Notes: generated by a model not told the origin, from the letters alone. DNA of 40,598 nt from JAZLDV01 sp045614925 (GCA_045614925.1 JAZLDV010000088.1:1-40598), one strand, 5' to 3'. Positions 16,256-24,333 are shown, counted from the first letter of the stretch. A program made the numbers and translations.

Positions 16256-17224
16256 ATGAAAAAATTATTAAGTGTTTTATTTAGTTTTGCTTTAGCAATG
16301 TGTTCTTTTACTGATATTAAAGCACAAACAGGAGTAGGAGCATTACCATTAGAAAAAACAGTTGAATTAAATGGAACTGTAGCACCAAGTGAAGAATTTG
16401 TTTTTGAAATGGTACCTGCAGCAGTTGAAGAGGGAGTAACTGCAGATTATTTAGATGTTAAAACAGGTATTGATTTAGGGGAAAATAAAACAGTTAAAGT
16501 TGTTTATAGTGCAGCTGATACAGAGTTAGTTAAAACAGCATCTTTTGATTTAACAGGTTTAACTTTTGATAAAGTTGCAGCCATTTATCGTTATAAAGTT
16601 AAAGAAGTTGCTGGTTCTTCAAATGCATTAACATATGATGCAGCAGAATTTACTGTTGATTTATATGTAGATAATGAAGGAAATGTTGCAAATGTTGTAG
16701 CAAGAAATGCTGAATCAGAAAAAGCAGAAATTAAATTTAAAAATGTTTATACAACATATGGATTAGAAGTTTCTAAAACTGTAGCAGGTGCATATGGTGA
16801 TAAAAATAAAGATTTTAATTTTGTATTAAATGTGGAAGCATCTTCAACATTAGTTGATGATACTGTATTGAAAGCATCAAAAACATTAAAAGATGGTTCT
16901 AAAGAAGTTGTAGATATTACAGTAGGGAAAGATAATAGCTTTACTTTAAAAGATGGTGAATCTTTAGTTGTAAATGATTTACCAGATGGAACTAAATATA
17001 CAGTTAGTGAAACTGATGCCAATAAATCTGGATATAATACAGTAGTTAATGACAGTGATAATGGTGTTATGGATAAAGATGCAACTGTAGAATTTACAAA
17101 TACTAAAGAAGCAATTGTTTCTACTGGGGTTATGTTAGATAGTGCACCATATATTTTAGCATTCTCTATGGGTGTTGCTGTAATGATCTTACTTGTAGCT
17201 AAGAGAAAACGTAATGAAGCTTAA
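16256..17224 (+). CDS. FctA-like major pilin with sortase signal
   Basis: 322 residues with AGGAGGA before the ATG. A signal peptide ends near residue 23 (IKA-QTG). Two pilin-isopeptide domains follow (about 25-165 and 168-285), each with a strand-1 Lys (LEKTVEL, LEVSKTV) and a terminal F-x-N (KFKNVY, EFTNTK), as in Spy0128/FctA, where Lys-Asn bonds stiffen the shaft. The sorting signal is VSTGV, then a hydrophobic helix and KRKRNEA. It is the likely shaft subunit polymerised by the class B sortase next to it. The sortase start lies inside its last codons. Confidence 0.85.
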   Translation: MKKLLSVLFSFALAMCSFTDIKAQTGVGALPLEKTVELNGTVAPSEEFVFEMVPAAVEEGVTADYLDVKTGIDLGENKTVKVVYSAADTELVKTASFDLTGLTFDKVAAIYRYKVKEVAGSSNALTYDAAEFTVDLYVDNEGNVANVVARNAESEKAEIKFKNVYTTYGLEVSKTVAGAYGDKNKDFNFVLNVEASSTLVDDTVLKASKTLKDGSKEVVDITVGKDNSFTLKDGESLVVNDLPDGTKYTVSETDANKSGYNTVVNDSDNGVMDKDATVEFTNTKEAIVSTGVMLDSAPYILAFSMGVAVMILLVAKRKRNEA

Positions 17225-17966
17225 TGAGAGCTTAATAACAAAGATAACGAAAACTGTAAAAGGTTTAGATAGAATTTTAGATACAGTCATTATCTTTGTA
17301 GTTGTTATAGCGATGCTTTATGGTGGATACGGGCTTTACGATACATATACAATTTACAATCAGGCGTCAAATAATCAGGATATATTAAAATATAAACCTG
17401 ACTTTGTGAATAATGAGAATACTCATGAATTATCTGATTTAAATGAAGATATCTGTGCATGGCTAACAATTGATGATACACATATTGATTATCCTGTTGT
17501 ACAAGGAGAAGATAATGCTGAATATTTGAATAAAGATGTGGAAGGAAATTATTCTTTAACTGGAAGTTTATTTCTAGATTATAGAAATCAGAATAATTTT
17601 AAAGATTTTTATTCGTTAATTTATGGTCATAGTTTAGAAGGAAATTATATGTTTGGAATTATTTCTAAGTATTTAAATAAAGACTTCTTTAATGATCATT
17701 TAACTGGAACAATCAGTATCAATAATCAGCAATATGATTTAGAAATATTTGCATGTGTATTCGGTGATGCATATGATGATATGATTTATAATCCTCATAT
17801 TTATATAGGCAATGAAAATGCAAAATTATTAAAATACATAAAAGACAATGCGCGTGTCTATAGGGATATAGAAGTTAATGGAAAAGATCGTATTATTGGG
17901 ATGTCAACATGTTATGATATGACGACAAATGGTCGAGTGATTGTTTTCGCAAAAATAAATGATTAA
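17214..17966 (+). CDS. Class B sortase (pilin polymerase)
   Basis: 250 residues with an N-terminal membrane helix (about 22-40), then the sortase fold with His139 (LIYGHSLEG), Cys233 (GMSTCYDM) and Arg241 (TTNGRVIVFA). Spacing and the overall pattern fit class B. It overlaps the pilin gene by 11 nt. In streptococcal FCT-type loci the pilin polymerase is also class B, so this enzyme most likely joins FctA-like subunits and the adhesin. Final wall attachment would need another sortase outside this window. It is the last gene of the operon; no FctB-like base pilin follows. Confidence 0.9.
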   Translation: MKLNESLITKITKTVKGLDRILDTVIIFVVVIAMLYGGYGLYDTYTIYNQASNNQDILKYKPDFVNNENTHELSDLNEDICAWLTIDDTHIDYPVVQGEDNAEYLNKDVEGNYSLTGSLFLDYRNQNNFKDFYSLIYGHSLEGNYMFGIISKYLNKDFFNDHLTGTISINNQQYDLEIFACVFGDAYDDMIYNPHIYIGNENAKLLKYIKDNARVYRDIEVNGKDRIIGMSTCYDMTTNGRVIVFAKIND

Positions 17967-17970
17967 TGAA

Positions 17971-18016
17971 AAATCTGTGTGGTTGAGTTTGTCACTCAAT
18001 TACACAGATTTATTTT
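17971..18016. terminator. Bidirectional terminator between pilus operon and rpn locus
   Basis: A long hairpin (outer aaatctgtgt / acacagattt, inner ttgagt / actcaa) with A-rich left and T-rich right flanks. It serves both convergent units. Confidence 0.85.
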
Positions 18017-18240
18017 TCTTCAAGTATCTTTTGATAATGGTCATAGTCTTCTTTTGTTATTTCTAAAAATTTTAATGCTTCATCAAATGACATATTCATT
18101 TTATTTATAAGTTTTGAAACTGTTTCAAGCTTCTCTATTGCTTCTCTTCTTGCTTCTCCTCTTGCTTCTCCTCTAGCCTCACCAATTGCCTCACCAATCT
18201 TAATTCCGTCCGCTTTGATATTATCCCATATTTTTGACAT
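18010..18240 (-). CDS. Free-standing copy of the Rpn C-terminal segment (RpnS-like)
   Basis: A 76-residue ORF almost identical to the last 77 residues of the Rpn protein just upstream (about ten differences: MSKIWDNIKADG versus MCEIWDNIKADG, and a tail of ILEEK versus LLEDNN). It contains no nuclease residues, only the GEARGEA repeat and the helical tail (NKMNMSFDEALKFLEITKED). It has its own AAAGGAG 6 nt before the ATG and an intact frame, and lies 27 nt after the stop of the full-length gene, so translation is plausible. It could be a remnant of duplication. If the internal product of Rpn genes is an antitoxin, it could instead be a second antitoxin gene. Confidence 0.65.
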   Translation of the reverse strand: MSKIWDNIKADGIKIGEAIGEARGEARGEARREAIEKLETVSKLINKMNMSFDEALKFLEITKEDYDHYQKILEEK

Positions 18241-18495
18241 AATAAACTCCTTTAAACCAATGCTTGTTTAGTTATTGTCTTCAAGTAGCTTTTGATAACG
18301 GTCATAGTCTTCTTTTGTTATTTCTAAAAATTCTAATGCTTCATCAAATGACATATTCATTTTATTTATAAGTTTTGAAACTGTTTCAAGCTTCTCTATT
18401 GCTTCTCCTCTTGCTTCTCCTTTAGCTTCTCCTCTAGCCTCACCAATTGCTTCACCAATCTTAATTCCATCCGCTTTGATATTATCCCATATTTC
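18018..18495. repeat. Direct repeat of about 217 bp, offset 261 bp
   Basis: Positions 18018-18234 and 18279-18495 match with no indel and about 90% or more identity by eye. The 261-bp offset (87 codons) produced the free-standing small ORF. Within each copy the GEARGEA codons form a shorter tandem repeat of about 12 bp. Confidence 0.85.
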
Positions 18496-18501
18496 ACACA
18501 T
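18268..18501 (-). CDS. Probable internal translation product of the rpn gene (RpnS-like, 77 residues)
   Basis: The in-frame ATG at 18501 (MCEIWDNIKADG) is preceded by AAAGGAGGT, a near-perfect Shine-Dalgarno sequence. It would yield the C-terminal 77 residues alone, without nuclease residues. In E. coli rpn genes an intragenic small protein made this way (RpnS) blocks the toxicity of the full-length nuclease. Here the site is seen; the antitoxin role is inferred. Confidence 0.65.
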   Translation of the reverse strand: MCEIWDNIKADGIKIGEAIGEARGEAKGEARGEAIEKLETVSKLINKMNMSFDEALEFLEITKEDYDRYQKLLEDNN

Positions 18502-19107
18502 CTGTTTTACACCTCCTTTAGTTTCTTTAAAATATCTGACTCTTTCCTTTAAAACCTCATTATGCATTTCATCAGGATTTGTACATTTTAAATCATGAAC
18601 TAATCTTCCAATCTTATCATTATGATTATAGTCTCCATTTACTAACATAATCAAAGATTCATCATCAAAATCCTTGCTTAATTCTTCAATCTTTCTTTTA
18701 ACTGTATATACTGGAAGTCCTTTATCAAACGGATCAAAACCACATATCTCTACAATTATAGTATGAGGAAGCTTTTTATAAGGCTGCCCACTTCTAAGAA
18801 TATTAACATCAATTTCACTTGCATACATCCTGATTCTTTTCGCTAAAGCATTAGATTCATGATTTTCTAGTTCAATGTCTATATGTTTTTTATCACTTAT
18901 AATCATGATATCAAGCATAACAGATTTCTCACTAATATTTTTTATATCATATTGAGTTTCAAAGTGTATAATGTCTTCATCTTCATCTATGATGTCTAAT
19001 GCTTTTGCTAGTTCTAAAACGCAATTCTTATCTTTAAAGACGATTCTTGCAAAATCATCATCAAAAAGCTTAAGATTTTTTAATTCTTTAAGATAAGTAT
19101 GATTCAT
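18268..19107 (-). CDS. Rpn-family recombination-promoting nuclease (PD-(D/E)XK transposase-like)
   Basis: 279 residues. The N-terminal 200 form a PD-(D/E)XK nuclease domain of the Rpn/putative-transposase family: D66 in VMLDIMII and the D77-I-E79-L-E81 strand, followed by a helix with RIRMYASEID, are the likely active-site elements. The C-terminal 77 residues carry a short charged repeat (GEARGEAKGEARGEA) and a helical tail. Rpn proteins are DNA endonucleases linked to recombination and phage defence. The third acidic position (E81, where Gln is common) deserves a check. An internal start with a strong ribosome-binding site lies at residue 203. Followed by a duplicated C-terminal ORF on the same strand. 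Confidence 0.82.
   Translation of the reverse strand: MNHTYLKELKNLKLFDDDFARIVFKDKNCVLELAKALDIIDEDEDIIHFETQYDIKNISEKSVMLDIMIISDKKHIDIELENHESNALAKRIRMYASEIDVNILRSGQPYKKLPHTIIVEICGFDPFDKGLPVYTVKRKIEELSKDFDDESLIMLVNGDYNHNDKIGRLVHDLKCTNPDEMHNEVLKERVRYFKETKGGVKQMCEIWDNIKADGIKIGEAIGEARGEAKGEARGEAIEKLETVSKLINKMNMSFDEALEFLEITKEDYDRYQKLLEDNN
18511..18519 (-). promoter_or_regulatory. Strong internal Shine-Dalgarno sequence inside rpn
   Basis: AAAGGAGGT on the minus strand, 9 nt before the internal ATG at 18501. It is stronger than the site of the full-length gene (AGAAAGGACTG). Confidence 0.8.
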
Positions 19108-19201
19108 ATCATCAGTCCTTTCTATATAAATTTTTATAGTAAAAGTTTTTGATATTTTGGACTTTTGATATGTATTTATAGTCTAACATATAACTTATAA
19201 C

Positions 19202-19223
19202 AATTTGTCTCAAATTTGTCTCA
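19202..19223. repeat. Two tandem copies of an 11-bp sequence
   Basis: aatttgtctca is repeated head to tail in the gap between the rpn start and the gdhA terminator. Meaning unknown. Confidence 0.6.
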
Positions 19224-19258
19224 AAATAAAAAGGTACTCGCATAAGTATGCGAATACC
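19224..19258 (-). terminator. Rho-independent terminator of gdhA
   Basis: Read on the minus strand, an 11-bp stem with one mismatch (ggtattcgcat / atgcgagtacc), a 4-nt loop and a T-rich tail follow the gdhA stop by a few bases. Confidence 0.85.
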
Positions 19259-19264
19259 ATCATA

Positions 19265-20608
19265 TTAATAAATTCCTTGAGACATCATTGCTAATACAAC
19301 TTTTTCAAATCCAGCAATGTTTGCTCCTTTAATTAAATCATAACCTAAGCCATAACGTGCTGAAGCATCAACAGCAGCTTTATGAATATTTTTCATAATC
19401 ATTTTTAATTTTTCATCTACTTCTTCTTTACTCCAGCTATATCTCATAGAGTTTTGAGACATTTCTAAAGCACTTACTGCAACACCGCCAGCATTAGCAG
19501 CTTTAGCAGGACCAACAATACCTCCATTATTAACAAAATAATGAACACCAGCAGCAGTTGTAGGCATGTTAGCACCTTCAATAATATATTTCACACCATT
19601 TTCAATCATGATTTTTGCTTCTTCTTCGCCAATTTCATTTTGAGTTGCACATGGGAATGCCATATCTACTTTTAATCCCCATGGTTTTTGATTAGGAACA
19701 AACTCACAATTAAATTTTTCTGCGTAATCTTTTAATTTAACATCATTACATGTTCTGATTTTAACTAAGAAATCAATTTTTTCATCTGTTGTAATTCCTT
19801 CAGGATCATAAACATATCCATCTCTACCAGAAATAGATACAACTTTTGCTCCATATTCTCTTGCTTTTAAACAAACACCCCAAGCTACATTTCCATAACC
19901 ACTACATGCAATTGTTTTTCCTTCATAAGAATCGTTACAGTGATCTAAGATTTCTTTTCCAAAATAAACAGCTCCAAAACCAGTTGCCTCAGGTCTGATT
20001 AAAGAACCTCCATAAGGTAATGGTTTACCAGTTAAGACACCATTTTCATAAGCACCTCTGATACGTTTATAATGACCAAATAAATAACCGATTTCTCTTG
20101 CTCCTACACCAATATCTCCAGCAGGTACGTCTACGTTAGGACCAATATGTCTATATAATTCTAACATAAATGATTCACAGAAATTTCTAATTTCATTATC
20201 AGACTTTCCTTGTGGATTAAAGTCTGATCCACCTTTACCTCCCCCAATAGGTAATGATGTTAAAGAATTTTTAAAAATCTGTTCAAACCCTAAGAATTTA
20301 ATAGTTCCTAAATTAACAGAAGGATGGAATCTTAATCCTCCTTTATAAGGACCAATAGCACTATTGAATTGTACTCTATATCCTCTATTTACATGAACTT
20401 TTCCACTATCATCTACCCAAGGAACCTTAAACATAATTGTTCTTTCAGGCTCTACTAATCTTTCTAAAATAGCATATTGCTCATATTCTGGATGAGCATC
20501 AATAACAGGTTTTAAACTCTCAAATACTTCTTCTACAGCTTGAATAAATTCAACCTGCTCAGCATTTTTGCTTTTCACTTCTTCTAAAACGCGATTTACA
20601 TAACTCAT
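19265..20608 (-). CDS. gdhA: Glutamate dehydrogenase (NADP-type)
   Basis: 447 residues, the standard length of bacterial hexameric NADP-specific enzymes. It makes glutamate from 2-oxoglutarate and ammonia. The catalytic Lys lies in LPIGGGKGGSDF (K125) and a substrate-binding Lys in GPYKGGLRFH. The Rossmann loop reads SGYGNVA, close to the usual SGSGNVA. The protein aligns end to end with the E. coli type by eye. AGGGGGA precedes the start. It is a single-gene unit, divergent from a small membrane protein, with an AT-rich 90-bp gap that holds both promoters, including an imperfect palindrome AGATAattataTATCT at 20635-20650. Confidence 0.95.
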   Translation of the reverse strand: MSYVNRVLEEVKSKNAEQVEFIQAVEEVFESLKPVIDAHPEYEQYAILERLVEPERTIMFKVPWVDDSGKVHVNRGYRVQFNSAIGPYKGGLRFHPSVNLGTIKFLGFEQIFKNSLTSLPIGGGKGGSDFNPQGKSDNEIRNFCESFMLELYRHIGPNVDVPAGDIGVGAREIGYLFGHYKRIRGAYENGVLTGKPLPYGGSLIRPEATGFGAVYFGKEILDHCNDSYEGKTIACSGYGNVAWGVCLKAREYGAKVVSISGRDGYVYDPEGITTDEKIDFLVKIRTCNDVKLKDYAEKFNCEFVPNQKPWGLKVDMAFPCATQNEIGEEEAKIMIENGVKYIIEGANMPTTAAGVHYFVNNGGIVGPAKAANAGGVAVSALEMSQNSMRYSWSKEEVDEKLKMIMKNIHKAAVDASARYGLGYDLIKGANIAGFEKVVLAMMSQGIY

Positions 20609-20682
20609 TTTAGTATCCCCCTTTTAAATAATATAGATAATTATATATCTAACAAAATAAAAAATAAAATAATAAAAAATTA

Positions 20683-20691
20683 TGTTAATAT
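20683..20691 (+). promoter_or_regulatory. Extended -10 promoter (TGtTAATAT)
   Basis: It lies 16 nt before the ATG at 20708, with a GGTGAT ribosome-binding site between: the same compact layout as at lepB. Confidence 0.5.
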
Positions 20692-20707
20692 AGTATTGGT
20701 GATGAAA

Positions 20708-21076
20708 ATGAAGAAAAAAATGAATGAATTAAGAATGACTATTGTCAATACAATCTTGCTGTTATCTTTTTTAGGATATGCATTGATGCAATTATCCTTA
20801 AATAATAAGATAGGGATGATTGGCGGACTATGTATGACATTTATTGCTTTTATATTACTAGCAGCTAGATATAAACATGTAATATATGAGGATATGATGA
20901 TTATTTATGAATGGAAAGTTGCTGCTATGCTTCCTTCATTAGTTATGTATAGTGATATAGTAAAAGTTGAACAGAAATCTAAATTTCATGTTGTAATTGA
21001 ACATAAATATAAAAGTCATGTTTATGTTTTTAATGCAAAGAAATTTATTGATACATATGAATCTATGAAAAAATAA
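20708..21076 (+). CDS. Small membrane protein with PH-like C-terminal domain
   Basis: 122 residues from the ATG at 20708, which follows GGTGATG; several in-frame starts upstream (TTG, GTG, ATG) overlap the probable promoter and ribosome-binding site. Two hydrophobic helices (about 10-28 and 32-50) precede about 70 residues of alternating strands (VIYEDMMIIYEWKVAAMLP, SDIVKVEQ, FHVVIEH, YVFNAKKF), which look like a bacterial PH-like domain as in YdbT/YcxB-type proteins. The function is unknown. No partner gene is evident. Confidence 0.6.
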   Translation: MKKKMNELRMTIVNTILLLSFLGYALMQLSLNNKIGMIGGLCMTFIAFILLAARYKHVIYEDMMIIYEWKVAAMLPSLVMYSDIVKVEQKSKFHVVIEHKYKSHVYVFNAKKFIDTYESMKK

Positions 21077-21130
21077 TTTATTGTGTTTAATCTTGTTATT
21101 TAAATCCATACTTTTATTGGAGGTAGAAAT

Positions 21131-21724
21131 ATGGACTTTAAAAATAGTGAAACAAGATTGAATTTAATGAAGGCTTTTGCAGGTGAATCACAGGCAAGAA
21201 ATAGATATACTTTTGCAGCAAGTAATGCTAAAAAACAAGGATATTATATGTTAGAGAAAGTATTTTTATTTACTGCAGATCAAGAAAGAGCACATGGTGA
21301 AGTTTTCTATAATCATTTAAAAGAATTATCAGGTTTAAATTTAACTGTTGAAGGAACTTATCCTATAGATATTGATAAGGATATTGCATCTTTATTACAG
21401 TCTTCTGCACATAATGAATATGAAGAATATGAAACTGTATATCCAGAATTTGCTAAGATTGCAAGAAAAGAAGGATTTGAAAAAGTTGCGATTGATTTTG
21501 AACATATCGCAGGAATTGAAAAAGTTCACGGAGATCGTTTTAAAAGCCTATTAGTTAAAATGGAAAGTAATGCTTTATATAAAGAAACAAAAACAGAAAA
21601 CTGGATGTGTCTGAATTGTGGATTTATTTATGAAGGTGTTGAAGTTCCCCATATGTGTCCTGTCTGTTCATATGAACAAGGATATTTTATTCGCTTAGGT
21701 TATGCACCTTATACGAAAATGTAA
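21131..21724 (+). CDS. rbr: Rubrerythrin
   Basis: 197 residues after GGAGGT. A four-helix ferritin-like di-iron domain (about 1-150) holds the expected Glu and ExxH motifs: FAGESQARNRY, DQERAHGE, HNEYEEYE and IEKVHGDRF. A C-terminal rubredoxin-like domain has C-x2-C (MCLNCGF) and C-x2-C (MCPVCSY). It reduces hydrogen peroxide in the cytoplasm of anaerobes, using electrons from rubredoxin or an NADH route. It is a single-gene unit, consistent with an anaerobic organism. Confidence 0.95.
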   Translation: MDFKNSETRLNLMKAFAGESQARNRYTFAASNAKKQGYYMLEKVFLFTADQERAHGEVFYNHLKELSGLNLTVEGTYPIDIDKDIASLLQSSAHNEYEEYETVYPEFAKIARKEGFEKVAIDFEHIAGIEKVHGDRFKSLLVKMESNALYKETKTENWMCLNCGFIYEGVEVPHMCPVCSYEQGYFIRLGYAPYTKM

Positions 21725-21756
21725 CTTATGCTTATGCATAAGTTTTTCTTTTTTTT
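21723..21756 (+). terminator. Rho-independent terminator
   Basis: aacttatgc / gcataagtt stem with a TTAT loop and a long T-rich run, starting at the rubrerythrin stop codon. Confidence 0.9.
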
Positions 21757-21768
21757 GATTGAGTATTT

Positions 21769-21777
21769 TGTTATAAT
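21769..21777 (+). promoter_or_regulatory. Extended -10 promoter (TGtTATAAT) for scpAB
   Basis: A consensus extended -10, 20 nt before the scpA start. No good -35 is visible. Confidence 0.6.
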
Positions 21778-21797
21778 GCGTAAAGGGGTGTGATGTT

Positions 21798-22535
21798 ATG
21801 AGTTATGAAGTTGTATTAGATGAGTTTCAAGGACCTTTAGATCTTTTATTACATCTTATTAAAGAAAAAGAAATGGATTTAGAGACATTAGAAGTTTCAT
21901 TGATTACTGATCAGTATTTAGCTTATATAAATAAAATGGATGCAAGTCAGTTAGAAAAAATGTCTGAATATTTAGTTATGGCAGCATCTTTAATTGAAAT
22001 GAAAAGTAAATTATTATTGCCTAATGAAAAAATCACTATAGAAGATGAATATGAAGAAGATCCTAGAGAACAGTTAATCAAACGATTAATTGAATATAAA
22101 AAATATAAAGACGTTCTTGATGATATGAGAGAATGTTATGAACATAGACAAACATTACATACGAAAGCTCCTGCTAATATGGATGATTATATTGTTGATA
22201 CAACTGAATTAATTCCTGATAATTTAGAAGTTTATGACTTAATTCGTGCAATGCAGAAAATGTTTCAAAGAAAAGCATTATCTGCACCATTAGAATCTAA
22301 AGTTGCACGTGTAGAGATTTCTATAGATGATCGTAGTGAAGAAATTAAAAGATTTTTTAAATTACATAAAGGACAAAGAATTTTATTTGAAGATTTATTT
22401 GAAGAACCAACAAAAATATTCTTTGTAGTAACTTTTTTAGCGATATTAGATCTTGTTAATAAAGATGTTTTAGTTATTGAACAAGATGGTAATTTTGAAG
22501 ATATTTATTTAAAGGAGAAAGAAAGTGGAGCATAA
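21798..22535 (+). CDS. scpA: Segregation and condensation protein A
   Basis: 245 residues, the usual kleisin length. The N terminus is typical (YEVVLDEFQGPLDLLLHLI), followed by MSEYLVMAASLIEMKSKLLLP, which binds the SMC neck. The C-terminal winged-helix part ends near residue 240. ScpA links SMC heads and, with ScpB, forms the condensin that organises the nucleoid. Start after AAAGGGGTGTG. The 3' end overlaps scpB by 11 nt, so the two are coupled. Confidence 0.95.
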   Translation: MSYEVVLDEFQGPLDLLLHLIKEKEMDLETLEVSLITDQYLAYINKMDASQLEKMSEYLVMAASLIEMKSKLLLPNEKITIEDEYEEDPREQLIKRLIEYKKYKDVLDDMRECYEHRQTLHTKAPANMDDYIVDTTELIPDNLEVYDLIRAMQKMFQRKALSAPLESKVARVEISIDDRSEEIKRFFKLHKGQRILFEDLFEEPTKIFFVVTFLAILDLVNKDVLVIEQDGNFEDIYLKEKESGA

Positions 22536-23097
22536 TGAAATATTAAGTGTTATTGAAGGTATGCTTTTTTTAGCCGGAGATAATGGTTTAACTGTTAAAC
22601 AAGTGAGTGCAGTTTTACAATTAAATAAAAAAGAAGCAGTTTCTTATTTAGATGAATTAAGTGATATTATTAATAATAGAGAAGTAAAAGGGTTTGAATT
22701 AACTAACTTTGGAGGAGTTTATAAGTTTATTACTTTATCTAAGCATCATGAATTCTATGAAAGAATGATTGAACAAAGTGAAAATACTTTATCTAATGCT
22801 GCATTAGAAACTCTAGCTATTATTGCTTATAATCAGCCAGTAACTCGTGTAAGAATTGAAGAAATCAGAGGAGTAGGGTGTGATGCGATGATTAGAAAAT
22901 TAATCGCAAAAGCATTAATTAAAGAAGTAGGAAGAGAAGATACACCAGGTAAACCTATTTTATATGGTGTAACTGATGAATTTATGGATGCATTTTCTTT
23001 AACTTCTTTAGATGAGTTACCAGAATTAAAAGAAATGAAGTCTGATTTTGATTCAGATGATTTATTTAATACAAAATATAGAGAAGACGTTGAATAG
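22525..23097 (+). CDS. scpB: Segregation and condensation protein B
   Basis: 190 residues with a GTG start behind AAAGGAG inside the end of scpA. Two winged-helix domains are visible. The second holds the hallmark AALETLAIIAYNQPVTRVRI and the following EEIRGVGCDAMIRKL. ScpB dimers bind ScpA in the SMC complex. The acidic C-terminal tail (after about 165) is common in the family. The gene's last bases form part of a terminator. Confidence 0.95.
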   Translation: MEHNEILSVIEGMLFLAGDNGLTVKQVSAVLQLNKKEAVSYLDELSDIINNREVKGFELTNFGGVYKFITLSKHHEFYERMIEQSENTLSNAALETLAIIAYNQPVTRVRIEEIRGVGCDAMIRKLIAKALIKEVGREDTPGKPILYGVTDEFMDAFSLTSLDELPELKEMKSDFDSDDLFNTKYREDVE

Positions 23098-23109
23098 TCT
23101 TCTTTTTTT
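23082..23109 (+). terminator. Rho-independent terminator overlapping the scpB end
   Basis: agaagac / gtcttct stem, 8-nt loop and T run; the left arm lies in the last scpB codons. Confidence 0.8.
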
Positions 23110-23110
23110 C

Positions 23111-23139
23111 TTGTGTTTTATTTCACATATATGTATAAT
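23111..23139 (+). promoter_or_regulatory. Promoter of fucO
   Basis: TTGTGT, 17-bp spacer, TATAAT (23134-23139), followed by a leader of about 30 bases with AAGGAG. Confidence 0.65.
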
Positions 23140-23175
23140 GAAGTTTGTGAAATAATTATTAAGGAGAAAAACAAA

Positions 23176-24321
23176 ATGGCAAACAGATTTATTTTAAATG
23201 AAACAAGTTATCATGGAAGTGGAGCAATCTTATCTATTCCTGCTGAAGCAAAAGCAAGAGGATATAATAAAGCTTTAGTATGTTCAGATCCAGATTTAAT
23301 TAAATTTGGTTTAACAAAAAAAGTAACAGATTTATTAGATGAAGCAGGATTAGCATATGAAATCTTCTCTGATATTAAACCTAACCCTACAATTGAAAAT
23401 GTTCAAGCTGGTGTAGAAGCTTTACATAATGCAAATGCTGATTATATTATTGCAATTGGTGGTGGATCATCAATGGATACTGCAAAAGCAGTAGGGATTA
23501 TTGATACAAATCCAGAATTTGCAGATGTAAGAAGTTTAGAAGGTGTTGCAGATACTAAAAATCCATGTACACCAATCTTTGCAGTACCAACAACTGCTGG
23601 AACTGCTGCAGAAGTCACAATTAACTATGTTATTACAGATGTTCAAAATGATAGAAAAATGGTATGTGTAGATCCTCATGATTTACCAGTTGTTGCATTC
23701 GTAGATCCAGATATGATGGAAACAATGCCTGCTGGTTTAACTGCAGCAACAGGTATGGATGCATTAACACATGCAATTGAAGGATATATTACTAAAGGTG
23801 CTTGGGAATTAAGTGATATGTTCCATATTAAAGCAATTGAATTAATTGCTAAACATTTAAGAGGGGCTGTAGAAAATACTAAAGAAGGTAGAGAAGGAAT
23901 GGCTTTAGGTCAATATATCGCTGGTATGGGATTCTCTAACGTTGGTTTAGGTATCGTTCACTCTATGGCTCACCCATTAGGAGCATTATATGATACACCT
24001 CATGGTATTGCTAATGCTATTATTTTACCAACAGTTATGGAATATAATGCACCATTTACTGGTGATAAATATAAAGCAATTGCAAGGGCTATGGGAGTTA
24101 ATGTTCATGGAATGGATATTGAAGCATGTAGAGTTGCAGCAATTGAAGCAGTAAAACAATTATCATTAGATGTAGGAATTCCTGCTGATTTAAAAGATAT
24201 TGTAAAAGAAGAAGACTTAGACTTCTTATCTGAATCAGCATTTGCTGATGCTTGCAGACCAGGAAATCCAAGAGATACAAGTGTAGAAGAAATCAAAGCA
24301 TTATATCAATCATTATTATAA
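23176..24321 (+). CDS. fucO: Lactaldehyde reductase / iron-containing alcohol dehydrogenase
   Basis: 381 residues from the ATG at 23176 with AAGGAG upstream; a frame opening at 23113 runs through the promoter and is rejected. The Rossmann-like loop is GGGSSMDTAK (95-104). The metal ligands are all present with FucO spacing: D195, H199, H262 and H276 (GMDALTHAIEGY, GIVHSMAHPLG, DTPHGIAN). It reduces L- or D-lactaldehyde to 1,2-propanediol with NADH, in fucose or rhamnose fermentation. It is a single gene with its own promoter and no sugar genes beside it, so a more general alcohol/aldehyde role is possible. Confidence 0.9.
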   Translation: MANRFILNETSYHGSGAILSIPAEAKARGYNKALVCSDPDLIKFGLTKKVTDLLDEAGLAYEIFSDIKPNPTIENVQAGVEALHNANADYIIAIGGGSSMDTAKAVGIIDTNPEFADVRSLEGVADTKNPCTPIFAVPTTAGTAAEVTINYVITDVQNDRKMVCVDPHDLPVVAFVDPDMMETMPAGLTAATGMDALTHAIEGYITKGAWELSDMFHIKAIELIAKHLRGAVENTKEGREGMALGQYIAGMGFSNVGLGIVHSMAHPLGALYDTPHGIANAIILPTVMEYNAPFTGDKYKAIARAMGVNVHGMDIEACRVAAIEAVKQLSLDVGIPADLKDIVKEEDLDFLSESAFADACRPGNPRDTSVEEIKALYQSLL

Positions 24322-24333
24322 TAAGACAAAATA

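Noticed and set aside
16747..17022. Minus-strand ORF inside the FctA-like pilin
   Set aside because: Antisense of a pilin with complete domains; no independent support.
18010..19107. Rpn locus as an insertion sequence
   Set aside because: The family is sometimes named transposase, but I see no terminal inverted repeats or target duplication around it; the only repeat is the internal tail duplication.
23113..23175. Longer N terminus for FucO
   Set aside because: It would cover the TTGTGT/TATAAT promoter, and the protein from 23176 has exactly the family start and length.
24098..24296. Minus-strand ORFs inside fucO
   Set aside because: Shadows in the third-position-rich end of an intact dehydrogenase gene.
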